A stretch of 64,000 nt of DNA from Papilionanthe hookeriana x Papilionanthe teres. Taxonomy: Eukaryota > Streptophyta > Magnoliopsida > Asparagales > Orchidaceae. Location of the stretch: positions 6,006,073 to 6,070,072 of the forward strand of contig CM040429.1 of the NCBI GenBank assembly GCA_022702705.1, in the 5' to 3' direction. A model generated the notes under the pieces. The model ran no database searches. It worked only from the letters and a program-made list of their open reading frames with translations, and was not told the origin of the DNA. Below, in pieces: positions 25,352 to 36,339 of the stretch. A program made the translations under genes and the position numbers. Numbering within the stretch: the first letter of the stretch is position 1; each line of letters starts with the position of its first letter.

Positions 25352-28300
25352 ATGCAAGGGATACTCAAGGCAATCTGTTCCCATGGAAATGTTCTTAAAT
25401 ACTCCGTCCTGAGACATGTACGAGTTATAGCTCCCATTGCACGGCCAGTTATGTTTTCACGTACCAAGTCAGTTGCTGCTACGAAACTGGAAGAGCAGGG
25501 ATTTGAGAGTACAACGATTGCGGATATTTTGAATGCCAAAGGCAAAGGTGCTGATGGCTCCTGGCTCTGGTGCTCCACAGAAGACACAGTGTATGATGCT
25601 GTTAAATCTGTGAGTATATTTCTATTCTCAATAATTTTCCTCAGCTTTGTGTACTTCTTGATTCTTAATGTACTTGGTTTAGACTACTTCACTGCCTCAT
25701 AAATGACTGCTCTTCTTGTTATCTCTCTCTCACTTGGGAGACTTTTGGGTGCTCTTAGCTTGAAATTTCTTGCGTTTTTATTCTGTATTTTACTTAGCAT
25801 TATTGATATTAATACAAAGCCAATACAAAATAATGCATAGCATAAGTATTAACTGTGCTTAAAAGACTTTATCTGCTCGTGATACAAACCAATTTCTTGG
25901 ATTTTGTCGGCAACTTCAGAAGTTGGGTTGGGAAAGATCAGAGAACAGAAACACTAGAAAATAAGGATAAAAGGCAACTCAAAGATGGCGGCAACTCCAG
26001 AAAATAGTGAAGAAGGAGAGAGAAGAAAACACAGGATAGGAGAAGAACCTACCACATTTTTTATTTTCATTCGACGTCTCCAATGGAGACTATTTATAGA
26101 ATATAGGAGTACTAATTATGATTAATTAACTAATTAATTATGTTTATTAATCTAATGCAATAAATAATCAATATTGTATTCTATGAGCTTGCAAGATAAT
26201 CTCACCGCTTGTCACTCTAAACTTTTAATGGGGCCTGAAAATTTGCACATCTTTTTCTTTTCATGATAGTGATAGCTCAACTCCAATTTCAGATGACGCA
26301 GCACAATGTAGGAGCTCTGGTAGTGCTGAGTCCTGGAGCAGATAAAGCAATCGCTGGAATTATTACTGAAAGAGGTGCTGTAAATTTTCCTTTCTGTGTT
26401 GAATGCCATGCATGTATTTTCTAAGACAAATTTATTCGTATTCATTTTTACTAGTGAGCTTTTCCTAGTATGAAACTAGGAATTTATCTTTTGTTTTCCC
26501 CCCAGGTTGGTTTTTATAATAGAACCTAGTAATAAACAGCCTAAACAACAGAAATTGAGATCATTTTGCAAGGATTTTAGGTGCTTTCTTGATGGAGATG
26601 TGCGAGTTTACACTATAGTGAAATATAGAATAAATAAATATAGAAAAGTTTATTTAGTTTTATTGTTTACTCGTTAATTTGTAATTTTCAATTTTCAGTT
26701 GTCAGAACATGCTTGTGATCATGGCATAGGAGAATTGAATGTATTCTTTTAATTATAAAGGAAACAATTCTGGGTGGTTTCTCGTTAGGTTTAGCTTGAT
26801 GGGTATTTAATTATGTTCTTTAAATTGTGTCCATCCTAAGCTGTGAGTCTTATATTACATTTGAAATTTACATTGAACCAATGAGAAACAGTCGATTAAG
26901 GAGTTGGGTGCTTAATAATATTAGCACATGAGGCATGTAAAATTAGCTTTTGATTCAATAAAGTTTTTTATTTAGTTTTCAATCTTGTGTGCTTGTTTGA
27001 TGTGATTCCTTAGTGCACTATGAGTATGACTTTAATTCTTAGGGAAAACATTCAATTTTGGTTTATCTTCTACTTTTTCTAATTCAATGAACTCTTATTT
27101 TATCTAATTGTTTCTAAATATCTTTTTAATGATTTGCTTTAGTCTTTTATTTCGCTCAAATTTTATAGAATTGGGATTTTTCCTGCAGTGCAAACACTTT
27201 TTTGGCTCGTTGATTTTTCAATTTTCAAAATTTTTTGTTGGTTTATTTGAATTTAACTGATCATTATAATAGCCTTGTTGTTTTCATGCAAAGAAAGTTT
27301 TATCGTATTTAGTGATTCTTGTTCTGTAAGCCTAATCTCTTTTTTATGAATTGTGAATGATATTTAATACATCAATTCTAGTTGCATTAAAAAATCTAAA
27401 ACTTTTAACCATTCTACACCACTCTTGCTGGTAGAAACAATCACTTCATATTTTCATTGTTGTGCGACTATACCGACACCAGTGTACAAAATCCCATCAG
27501 AACTCCACAATTAAGTGCTTGGACGAGAGTTGTATTATTATAGGTGACCTTCTAGGAAGTCTCATTGCACTAAAAATTAAACGCCGACCATCTGATTATC
27601 ATGTTAGGAGAGTAATTGCTGGTGATTTGACTTATGTTAAGAAAGGTAGAGGTAGACCTAAAAAGACTTGGGCATGTTGTATAAAAAATGATCTTAATTT
27701 ATTAGAATTAAATGAAAATATGACACTCAATAGGACAAATTGGAGAAAAATGATTCATGCAGCTGGCCCCACTTAGTGGGATAAAGGCTTGTGGTTATTG
27801 TTATTGTTGTTGTTGCTGCTGCTAAAAGCAGACCCTCACTTCACCGAGCCATTTGAGTTATAATTAGGTTTGAAGGCATGAAATTGTTTCAAACATAAAA
27901 AATTGCTTCAAAATCAGATCACCTTTTTTTTTATTGCCTCAAATCATGCTTTGTCCAAGTTAATGAGCTAGTTAACAAGCCTAGTCCGGTTATGATCATA
28001 ATTGAATAGTGGCGAGCTTGTATCAAGTTGACGTAAGTTGAGATCAGATCAAAATGTTTATGCATGTATATATGGATGTATATGCAAATATATTTGTCTA
28101 GATTTAAATTAATACGATTGCTTTTATATATTTTATAATTGTGGGACTTACGTACATAGCATACAATTCTTATGTATTTACATATCTCACACCTAAGCTT
28201 TCATATTTACACACAACACTCAAAGCTTTAATATCACATAAAAAATAGCATCACATAAAATATAGCAGTATTCTCACTTTTTAAAAGTGAAATACATCTT

Positions 28301-29259
28301 TTTTATGCAAACAATTAAAACATCAAATTTTTATATTGATATTAATACGAATCTCTAGGTGTGATGTAAATACATAAGAATTGTGTGATTCATATGTAAG
28401 TTTGGAACCTATTTCGAGCATAATTCAAATCGAACGGCCACATAGGGCTCACATTGAGATAGGATTGTAGTCAATCTATAACCGTACTTGAATCAGCTCG
28501 AGATCAAATCAAACAAATTTGAGCTCTAGATCCAATCAGTAGCCGCCATGATTCGCTTCTCTAGCTAGCAAGTTGTTACCAGTTCTGATAATTTGACAGT
28601 ATGTAACATTTTCTGCTTAACTTACTGCAGATTATCTTCGGAAAATTATTGTTCAAGGAAGATCATCAAAGACTACAAAAGTTGGGGACATCATGACTGA
28701 AGAGGTAATCAACTATATATAAGCCTGTCTGAAGTTTAAATGCTCATCTCAACTAATCTCTAAACTCTAGATAATAGTTTTTGGGAGAATGATTCTTCCT
28801 CCATCAACATAATCAATAAACAAGTTGGTTGAATTATGCAGACTACAAGGCGCAATTCCCACATTAACATAATCTGAAGAAACATTTTATTTGAGATAAT
28901 GAACATTGAATCCTATGCTATTTTGCATCTTAAACTGTTCATTTTAATTACTATGTTCACTCCTATCACATGTTTTTACAGAATAAGTTGATCACGGTGT
29001 CACCAGATACCAAAGTTGTAAAGGCCATGGAACTCATGACAGGTTTGAGCTGAATATATCCCTTATAGAAAACTATTACTACATTTTTCACTCATTTTTT
29101 GCATATGAATAATGAAATCATTATATTTAATTAGTTGTTTCTTCCAAGCTAGAAATTATATTAAAAAAACTGTAAAATTCATGCAATGCATAGTTTTGTC
29201 AGGCATGGCTTGAATCTTGGATATAACGTCTTCGTTACAACACATAAAAACTGAAAAAA

Positions 29260-29327
<68 letters not shown>

Positions 29328-29899
29328 TCCTTATAACATGTTTATAAAATTCAATCGTTTGATTTGACATATTTGATTTCAATATTGTTTGTAAACTCCA
29401 TAGGCTCTCTCATATATAATGATTTTATTTCGACACATAATAAATGAAAATAAAATCATTATTTTCAAAACATCTTTTATGTGCTCAAATAAATAGCAAA
29501 TTGGTTGGAAACAAAGTGAAGAATCCAAAGATACCATGTTAACGCTTGAGAGGTGGTATATGGAGTTCAAAATTCTTGTTGGCCTAAAATACATTTAAGG
29601 TGGTGTTTGGTAGCATGATTTAAATAGGATCTAGGCAAGAATTTAGCGTAAATCCAATCAAACATCAAATAAACAAAATTAAATCCAAATGCTCCTTTAA
29701 ATTGAATTATTTTGCTTTCGGTCTTTTCTTTCCGCTCTCCATCTCATTTTGGACATAAATCCAATTGTAAGGCGGATTTAAGAATTTCTTCTGCCGCCAC
29801 TCTCGAGATCATCTCCATCCCATAGAGTATCGGATTTACTGGATTTTATAAATTTCATTTAACATAATTTGCCAAACACTGGCTAAAAAATAGAAACAA

Positions 29900-29932
<33 letters not shown>

Positions 29933-30124
29933 CAAAATTTCTGATCAAGAAAGTTTATCTCATCCCATAATCAATCGGCAGATAATCGAATAAGACACAT
30001 TCCGGTGATAAACGAGACTGGAATGATAGGCATGGTTTCCATTGGAGATGTTGTGCGAGCAGTTGTAACAGAGCACAGAGAGGAGCTGAATCGCTTAAAT
30101 GCCTATATACAGGGTGGCTATTAG
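25352..30124 (+). CDS. CBSX3: CBSX3-type mitochondrial CBS-domain-pair protein (5 coding exons, complete)
   Basis: Exons 25352-25609, 26293-26374, 28631-28704, 28982-29042 and 29982-30124 have GT-AG borders and matching phases. They give 205 aa, close to Arabidopsis CBSX3 (206 aa). The N-terminus (MQGILKAICSHGN...) is basic and low in acidic residues, as in a mitochondrial presequence. FESTTIADIL (51-60) and DGSWLWCSTEDTVYDAVKS (68-86) open the first CBS domain, which ends with GIITERDYLRKII (108-120). The second covers about 130-190, with KVGDIMTEENKL, IRHIPVI and GMIGMVSIGDVVRAVV. The protein ends AYIQGGY, as the family does. CBSX proteins bind adenosine nucleotides and CBSX3 is reported to activate mitochondrial o-type thioredoxin. 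Intron 2 holds a LINE tail and a MITE, intron 4 a Tourist-like MITE and an AT microsatellite. AATAAA at 30195 may serve polyadenylation. Confidence 0.95.
25610..26292 (+). other. intron 1 of CBSX3
   Basis: Donor GTGAGT, acceptor TTTCAG. Around 25900-26160 a block with GGCAACTCCAGAAAAT and GGAGACTATTTATAG looks like a piece of a reverse-oriented LTR, but it is too short to classify. Confidence 0.7.
27530..27830 (+). mobile_element. LINE 3' end (RT tail and TTG tail) in CBSX3 intron 2
   Basis: Encodes the LINE tail KIKRRPSDYHVRRV...KGRGRPKKTWACCIKNDLNLLEL...NRTNWRKMIHAAGPT and ends with the family's CCCCACTTAGTGGGATAAAG and a TTATTGTTGTTGTTG run near 27800. It is the same family as the fragment at 16662-18090 but on the opposite strand, and is heavily 5'-truncated. 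Confidence 0.85.
28143..28404. mobile_element. palindromic MITE, copy C, in CBSX3 intron 2
   Basis: Left arm ACAATTCTTATGTATTTACA plus TATCTCACACCTAAGCTTTC; right arm CTAGGTGTGATGTAAATACA plus TAAGAATTGTGTGA. The arms are inverted repeats around an AT-rich centre. Confidence 0.65.
29265..29323. repeat. (AT)n microsatellite in CBSX3 intron 4
   Basis: A TA run of about 58 bp. Confidence 0.9.
29599..29883. mobile_element. Tourist-like MITE with TAA duplication in CBSX3 intron 4
   Basis: The left end GGTGGTGTTTGGTAGC matches the reverse complement of the right end (TTTGCCAAACACTGGC). TAA flanks both sides (29596-29598 and 29884-29886). The 285 bp size, TGTTTGG-type termini and 3 bp TAA duplication fit a PIF/Harbinger-derived Tourist MITE. 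It sits close to the acceptor of exon 5, about 100 bp away. Confidence 0.6.
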
Positions 30125-30447
30125 CCTATTTATTAGGTTTATGTGCCTGATGAAGCCTTAGAGCCATAGATGTTCTTAACGAGACGCTGAAATGAATAAA
30201 TTTTAAGAGACGTTACCGTTGAACAGTGCTATAGTTGCGGCTTTGTAGTCTTTTAAGCAGCTGCTTGTGCTTCATGGACTTGTTTGTTATATATGTAAAT
30301 ATGTGCTTCTTCTGCTTTCTGCTTACATTTTGCACTATGTTTCTGTATGTTAATAGGAATAATGGTTGATTAACTGAGTGTCTGGTTTGATGTAATCTTC
30401 ATTTTGTTATGATTTTTTTTTGCTGGATTTATTTTCAATTAGTTTAT

Positions 30448-30685
30448 AGGAAGATTTACATACGTACCATTCGATTCTGTCTGTATTCATATAACTGACA
30501 CTTAAATTTTAATTTATATATATATATGTCGTCTTACTTTTGCATGAAAAGATGCATTTCATTTTTAAATATTAAAATAGTGAGTTTTTTTTTAATGATG
30601 TGAAAATTTTGAGTGGTATAAATGTAAAAGACAAAATTTAGATGTTATATATGTAAATAAATAGAAATTGGGTGATACGTACGTT
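30448..30685. mobile_element. palindromic MITE, copy D
   Basis: GATTTACATACGTACCATTC opens the left arm and AATTGGGTGATACGTACGT closes the right arm. A second, partial relative follows directly to about 30840. It lies just downstream of the CBSX3 3' end. Confidence 0.6.
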
Positions 30686-30840
30686 ATAATGTGTTTATAT
30701 ATCTAACATTTAAACATTCATATCTACATGCTTACAAAAAATACCACTATCACTATCCTTTTATAAGTGCTACGTATATCAAACTTTGGGGGTTGGATAT
30801 GTAACTATATAAGATTTGTGTGGTCTGTGTAATTTTTTCA

Positions 30841-31704
30841 GTATAATATTATAATTTATGTTTTCTTAAATTTAATAAGGAAGAGGAGAATCAAGAAGCT
30901 TCATTTGATGCTGATTTTTATCCATTCATTCATGATTTTCTTTTAATATTATTTGAATTTTATATTAGTTCTCTTAAAATTGATGTTATAAAAGCATTTT
31001 TTTAAAATTTGAAATTTATGTTGAGATAAACACAATATAACTATTTTATATATTTTAATTAAATTGTAAAATACATTTTGAGATTCATCGATTTAAAAAA
31101 ATATATATTTTATTTTTATTATTTTAAAATTGATGTATAGAAATAGGGGTCTATATAAACAATTTGAACTTGAGATGGCACATTCGTTGATTTGCTCAAA
31201 TTCTTGGGTAAATTGACTCAATTTTTTTCGTGCACACGAGCATGCATTCAAATTTAGACCGTGCGTGCCACCTATTTTAAGCTTATTGTTATTATTATAT
31301 ATTTAATTTTTCTATATTAACATATTTCAATAAAAATTTTAAAAAACATCTATGCCGACGTTACGCTCCAATGAATGGTCGATGAAATTGTAAAAGAAAT
31401 TAAAATTATCGTGCCCTCGTTCTAAAATTTTTCTGATTTCCGCTCTTTTTTTTTTTTCTACTATCTAGAAAATTATATGTTAGTTCGATCTCATTAAAAA
31501 CTTAACTCTCACTAGTTTTGAGGGAGTATAGCAAGTTTGAATTGTGAAAGATGACTTCTATGATAGAAATAGGGGGTGGGGTTTAAGGTGTTAAAGTGAT
31601 CATTTATAGGTGTTTGTTGATATGCTTGATTGTTCTCTTTGTAAGATTGATGAGAGTTAATAATGAAGACAAATATTAGCCATCTACAATTGATGACTAT
31701 CAAT
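30841..31704. other. AT-rich intergenic DNA, nothing recognised
   Basis: No open frame with motifs and no clear repeat, apart from AT- and T-rich runs. Confidence 0.35.
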
Positions 31705-31886
31705 AGGACTGTCAAAAAAGCTCGTTGTTCGCGGACAGTTTGTGTTCGGTTCGCTAAGAAGTTCGTGTTCGATTCATTCAATATGCAAACGAGACGAACA
31801 CAAATAATTTTTTTCGATCGTTTTGTTAAACGAATCAAACACGAACAGTGATGTGTTCGTTCGTGTTCGGTTCATTATTGTTCGAA
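31705..31886 (+). repeat. CGAGCCGAACA dispersed repeat, copy 4 (3'-truncated)
   Basis: Begins AGGACTGTCAAAAAAGCTCG and continues with TTCGTGTTCG-type words. It lacks the TTTACACCCCTAA end. The open frames here on both strands are by-products of the repeat. Confidence 0.65.
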
Positions 31887-32220
31887 ATATAAAATAATTA
31901 TATATATATATTTTTTATGATATTTTAAAAATAATTATATATTATAAAAAATTATCATATTTTAAATAATTAAACTTCTATAAATTATAATATATGATAA
32001 ATTATTCATAGCAATAATAATATTATAGTATTAATTATAGTAATATAAATACTATAATATTATAATTAATATACTATACTATATATTAAAATAAAACCTT
32101 AAACAAAACCCTAAACGCCTTATTCGGTTTGCCTCAATTTGAGGAAGTATGGATTACCTGATATGTACAAAATACCTGATCAATTTGCTTCATTTTGAGG
32201 AAGTATGCTATCAAAGCTAA

Positions 32221-32434
32221 GGCTGTCAAAAAAGCTCGTTGTTCGCGAACAGTTCGTGTTCGATTCTTCAGGAAGTTCGTGTTCGATTCGTTCGATAAGC
32301 AAACGAGACGAGCACGAACAATTTTTTTTTCGTTCGGTTTGTTAGACGAACCAAACACAAACAGTGATGTGTTCGAACATTTCAAACACGAACACTAGCT
32401 CTGTTCGTTCGTGTTCGGTTCGTTTACACCCCTA
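32221..32434 (+). repeat. CGAGCCGAACA dispersed repeat, copy 5 (short form)
   Basis: Runs from GGCTGTCAAAAAAGCTCG to GGTTCGTTTACACCCCTAA with both family ends, but without the AT core found in the copies of 480-560 bp. Only 214 bp long. Confidence 0.7.
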
Positions 32435-33242
32435 ATGAAGATGATGTCAGCGAGAAAATCAAACAAGCATGCAACGTGTCTAGGTCATGCCTGGTGGGGG
32501 GAGTTAAGCAGTGCCTGCTGAAAGAGTCAGTAATAATCATTATGTTGTTCCCCCTTTTTATTATACATGTGTGTGCATATATATGATGACCCCCTGCAGA
32601 AGATTGCCCAAATGTACTACTATGCATACAAATAAAAACAGACACACAATAGCACACCAAAAAACATAAAAGTGACGCATGGCTAGAACAAATAAGCCAA
32701 CGAAGAATAATAGCTAGAGGTGTCAAAAATACTACCTAGCATCCTAGTCCCAACCTAGCACATCGTCTAACAAAAAGTGTCCTAACCAGCATCAAAGTAT
32801 TCATGGAAAGTCTCCGTGTGTGTATGACATTGACGAGTCACCACACCGGCCTCGCCCTAAAGTTCCAAGAGATCTAAAGGGTGTCATCTAGAATGAATTT
32901 TAAAAAGAATTGGCCTTACAAATGACCTAGTTTGCTATATGCATATTTTTAAAATTTATGGCAGATGTAATAAGTGTAAAAATATATACTTTTTTAGTTT
33001 AAAAAAAAGGGCAATTTAATGCGGACCCATAACATACAGGGTAAAATAAGTTAGATCCCTTGGATCTTTAGCACAGTCATACTCGTGTCAATCTCAATTT
33101 TATAACTCGCATTGCTCGTCGGGATCGACTCTTCAAGCAATGCTCTTCAAGGCATTTGAACCAACACGAGGTCACTCGCCTATCGAGCCTAGCTAGCTAT
33201 ACATGCATGCATACATATTTAAATGCAACAATCATATGATAA
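32435..33242. other. intergenic DNA, unclassified
   Basis: Moderate GC content, no gene. Sequences such as ACTCGTGTCAATCTCAATT followed by GCATTGCTCGTCGGGATCGA near 33080-33130 may belong to an old retroelement, but no diagnostic motif is present. Confidence 0.3.
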
Positions 33243-33720
33243 AAGTGGTGAGAGGCAGTGACTCAAAAATAGGCGTGTAGAGGAAGCAGCGGCCCGAAAG
33301 GATGGGTGTCTAATGAAGGTAGTGACCCAAAAAGGTAGGTGTACCATGGAGGCAGCAACTCGAAGAATGATTATGTTGTGTTGGAAGTGACCCGAAAGGG
33401 GTAAGTGTGTCGTAAAGACGGTGGCCCGCATAATGAGTGTGTCATAGAGACATTAACTGGAAAGGTGGACTTGTCGTAAAGGTAGCTGACCAAGTAAATG
33501 TTTGTGCTATGGTGGTAGTGGCCTGAAAGGGTAGGCATGTCATGGAGATAGCGGCCCAAAGAAATGTCGTGGAGGCACTGAACTAAAAAGGGTGGTGATA
33601 TGATGGAGGCAGCAAACTGAAGAAATGGGTATATCGTGGAAGCAGTGATCTGAGAGGGTGGGTCTGCCGTGGAGGTAGCGGCCTAAAGAATGGATATACC
33701 ATGGAAGCAGTAACCCAAAA
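33243..33720. repeat. degenerate minisatellite, about 32 bp unit, roughly 15 copies
   Basis: Recurring unit of the form CATGGAGGCAGCGGCCCAAA followed by GGGTGGGTGTG, with many substitutions and small indels. The unit recurs about every 32 bp across the interval. Several minus-strand open frames (rich in HH, TLSGH and similar) are products of this array, not genes. Confidence 0.65.
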
Positions 33721-34299
33721 GATTTCCACGACAATCCAGAGCGGTGTTGTAGAAAGTGTAGGAATGTAACTCCCATTGGAGAGAATTACACGATGGATTG
33801 GCTCGACGATGAGCCACCCATTCACATGATGTATGAATGCGAGGGATAAATGTGTGAGAAACACAAATCCAAGTGCAACACATGCAAGTGTACAAGTCAT
33901 GAAACATGCAAGGTACTGTACGAGCAAACACACAAAGGTGGGAAGTGCAAGTGCGAACCACTTGTGACATGGTGCTAAGTGCATGAGGAAGCCACGTAGC
34001 AGATGTGGAGTGATGTGCCATTGAGAGGCACAAGTACTTGTCGCGAGCATATGAGTGTATATGCTCAAAGGTGTATGATGAGAGTGAAAGTGACGAATGT
34101 GCTAATGTACGGTCATACAATCAGTACTAATGCACATATAAAACACGCACCATGCGAGTAAAATCTGTTGTTTGACCCGATGGGTCAACCAGGGTGATCA
34201 ACCTGAGGCAATGTAACCAGCGGGCTCAATTGGGCTAGGATGGCTAACTGGACCAATATATTTAATCAACCGGGCATCGGCTACAAATATTTAAATCAT
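33721..34299. other. unassigned intergenic stretch
   Basis: Rich in GTGCAAG/CATGCAAG words. Overlapping minus-strand frames of up to 161 codons lack any family motif and show no splice-site logic, so they are not called. Confidence 0.3.
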
Positions 34300-34640
34300 T
34301 TAATTAACTACAAGGCTACAAATAATTATAATTAATTAAAATTATTAATTAAAAAATAGAATAAAAATATATTAAACTCTATTTAAATTAATATTTTAAT
34401 ATAAATAATAAGATTCACATCTTGTCCCTATCTTAAACATCCTGCAACTGCATGACTAGGGATGTCAAAACGGCTCATTATTCACAAACGGCTCGTGTTC
34501 AACTCGCTAAACAAACAAATCGAACACAAGCAAATTTTTTTCACTCGATATATTAACAAATCGAATATGAACAATAATATTTTTTAACAAATCGAGCATT
34601 AGCCGAGTCTGGAAAGCTTGGCTCATTTATACTGTTATAT
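34300..34640 (+). repeat. CGAGCCGAACA dispersed repeat, copy 6 (core plus one flank)
   Basis: The core module (AATTAAAATTATTAATTAAA ... TTTTAATATAAATAATAAG) is followed at 34458 by AGGGATGTCAAAACGGCTCA and decayed CGAACAC-type sequence. The core here lies upstream of the TGTCAAAACGG part. Confidence 0.55.
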
Positions 34641-35390
34641 GTTAACACATACACAAGAATAATTGATTGCCACGGGGCTAATGATAGGATAAATGGGCCA
34701 TCATATTCCATCATACAACTAATAAATCACCCAAGGATTGTATGATTTATTCATCATAATCCAGCGCAGCCCACACATTCTTCTATCCAACTGGCCCACT
34801 TAAACTATAGACAAATTGGTTATTCGGACAATCTAGTTGAATTAAGGTGCGAGTCATACATTTAATGAGATATGAAGATAAATATTAAAACTTAGATGTT
34901 AGACATGTAAATACATTAAATTTGTGTAGCATGTATGTAAATACCCGTGACATTAAAAATTTACATACATACCAAATATTAAAGTTTTTTTTTTTCTAAG
35001 TAAAAAATTGAGCCTAAAGAATAATATGCACGATTTAAGCTCTAAATGAGCATTAAACAGTGTTAGGAGGTGTTTAGCTGCATTAGAGATTTACATTGAA
35101 TCGGATTTAGTAAATTCAAATTTATCAAATCTATGTTAATAGAGAGGAGCTTCGAAGCCACCGATCGTAAATCTTTCTACGACTCAGATTTAATAAATCC
35201 TTATTTACGTGATGAAGGAGACAAAACGCGGGGAAAATTAGACAGAACGTGAGAAAAATCAGTTTAACGGAGTGTTAGATTTAGGATTCAATTTTTTTTG
35301 TATTTGACTATATTTAAACTAAATTTGTTATTGAATCCGTCTATTAATAGGCGACAATTACCGCCTTAGGTTTTCTCCCCTCGCAATTCA
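34641..35390. other. intergenic DNA with partial MITE sequence upstream of the RING gene
   Basis: A partial relative of the palindromic MITE is at about 34857-34985 (TTAGATGTTAGACATGTAAATACA and ATTTACATACATACCAAA). 35060-35340 has GGAGGTGTTTAGC and many TTTAGTAAATT/AAATCC words that could be a decayed MITE; no clear terminal pair was found. Confidence 0.4.
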
Positions 35391-35523
35391 ATGGCTTTGG
35401 CCGCTTGTTCTTCAAATAATCAAAATTCAATATAGAAGCAATAGGTGCCGTCACGCCTTTAATTTCTTCGATGACGACCTTTTCAATATCTATGCAAACT
35501 TACCCTCGCCGCTTCTAAATCCA
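35391..35523 (+). promoter_or_regulatory. likely 5' leader of the RING gene with two short uORFs
   Basis: An ATG at 35391 opens a 14-codon frame ending at 35435. Another at 35471 opens a 15-codon frame ending at 35518, just 5 bp before the main ATG. If transcription starts upstream of 35391, both would precede the coding region and could reduce translation. The transcription start is not known. Confidence 0.3.
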
Positions 35524-36045
35524 ATGAACACCTTCGCTTTTATGACCTCAATCATGTCTCCACCGCCGCAGCCCGCCGCCGGTGATGCCCTACAGAAATT
35601 CTCCATTTCATTCACCACCGAAGTCATGGTGGGCATCTTCATCATCTTCTTCTTCCTCACCCTCTTGTTCCTCTTTCACATCCTGTGCAGAAATCACTAC
35701 CTAGGTGACAACCACGTCCTCAGAAACCTATTACCTCGGTTTGTCCTAACCCCATTGCTACACCATGCATTGGATCCCGACGTTCTCAAATCGCTCCCAG
35801 TCACCATTGTCAGCTCTATAGAATTCAAAGATGGGAGTGAATGTGCCATTTGCCTCTCCGACCTCACTAATGGCGAGAAAGCTCGGAGGCTTCCATGTTG
35901 CCGCCATGGCTTCCACCTCGAGTGCATCGACATGTGGTTCGGGTCAAATTCCACTTGCCCTATCTGTCGGAGATCGGTGGACTCAATAAATGTGATTTTT
36001 GGGGGTTTAGAGCAGAGTTATGCGAGAAGTGATGGGCAGGTGTAG
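35524..36045 (+). CDS. ATL-type RING-H2 E3 ubiquitin ligase (intronless)
   Basis: Single-exon ORF, 173 aa. A hydrophobic transmembrane segment covers about 34-55 (VMVGIFIIFFFLTLLFLFHIL), a GLD-like motif 83-92 (LDPDVLKSLP) and a RING-H2 finger 107-148. The zinc ligands are C107, C110, C126, H128, H131, C134, C145 and C148, with the usual W138 (ECIDMWFGSNSTCPICR). TM + GLD + RING-H2 in one exon is the ATL family layout; these ligases sit in membranes and recruit E2 enzymes, often in stress or defence signalling. The usual Lys before the third Cys is replaced by C125. M11 is an alternative start. After the TAG at 36043 the frame stays open for 33 more codons (36046-36147), so this allele may be slightly truncated. 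The specific ATL member is not identified. Confidence 0.9.
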   Translation: MNTFAFMTSIMSPPPQPAAGDALQKFSISFTTEVMVGIFIIFFFLTLLFLFHILCRNHYLGDNHVLRNLLPRFVLTPLLHHALDPDVLKSLPVTIVSSIEFKDGSECAICLSDLTNGEKARRLPCCRHGFHLECIDMWFGSNSTCPICRRSVDSINVIFGGLEQSYARSDGQV

Positions 36046-36147
36046 CAGGGGATGGTGGTGTCAGTGGATGAATCAGGGGAAGGGAGCTCATGCTCTGTGA
36101 GCTCTAGTTTGAGGAAGTCTGCTGGATGTTTCTTTGCAATTGAGTAG

Positions 36148-36339
36148 AAATAGAGGAGTTAGTGTCGCCGATCTTCTCCTTCTTTTTCAGTTTGTTTTTT
36201 GCTTTATATGAATAGAAACGCTGATTGACTATTGAGGGTGTGGTTTGGTATAATGATTTTTTTTGTGTTTTTTTTCTTCTTCTTTTTTTTTTCTTTTTCC
36301 AATCTTTTTAATACAAAACCAAAGAGGAAAGAGAGATGG
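36148..36339 (+). other. probable 3'-UTR and flank of the RING gene
   Basis: T-rich sequence without a frame. Typical of a plant 3' untranslated region, but no canonical AATAAA is obvious. Confidence 0.35.

Noticed and set aside
25610..25702. Continuation of CBSX3 exon 1 as an open frame
   Set aside because: It runs past a good GTGAGT donor into intron 1; the family sequence resumes at 26293.
33583..34120. Minus-strand frames of 145 and 161 codons
   Set aside because: They overlap each other and the 32 bp minisatellite, and the translations (many H, T, S, L) show no domain.
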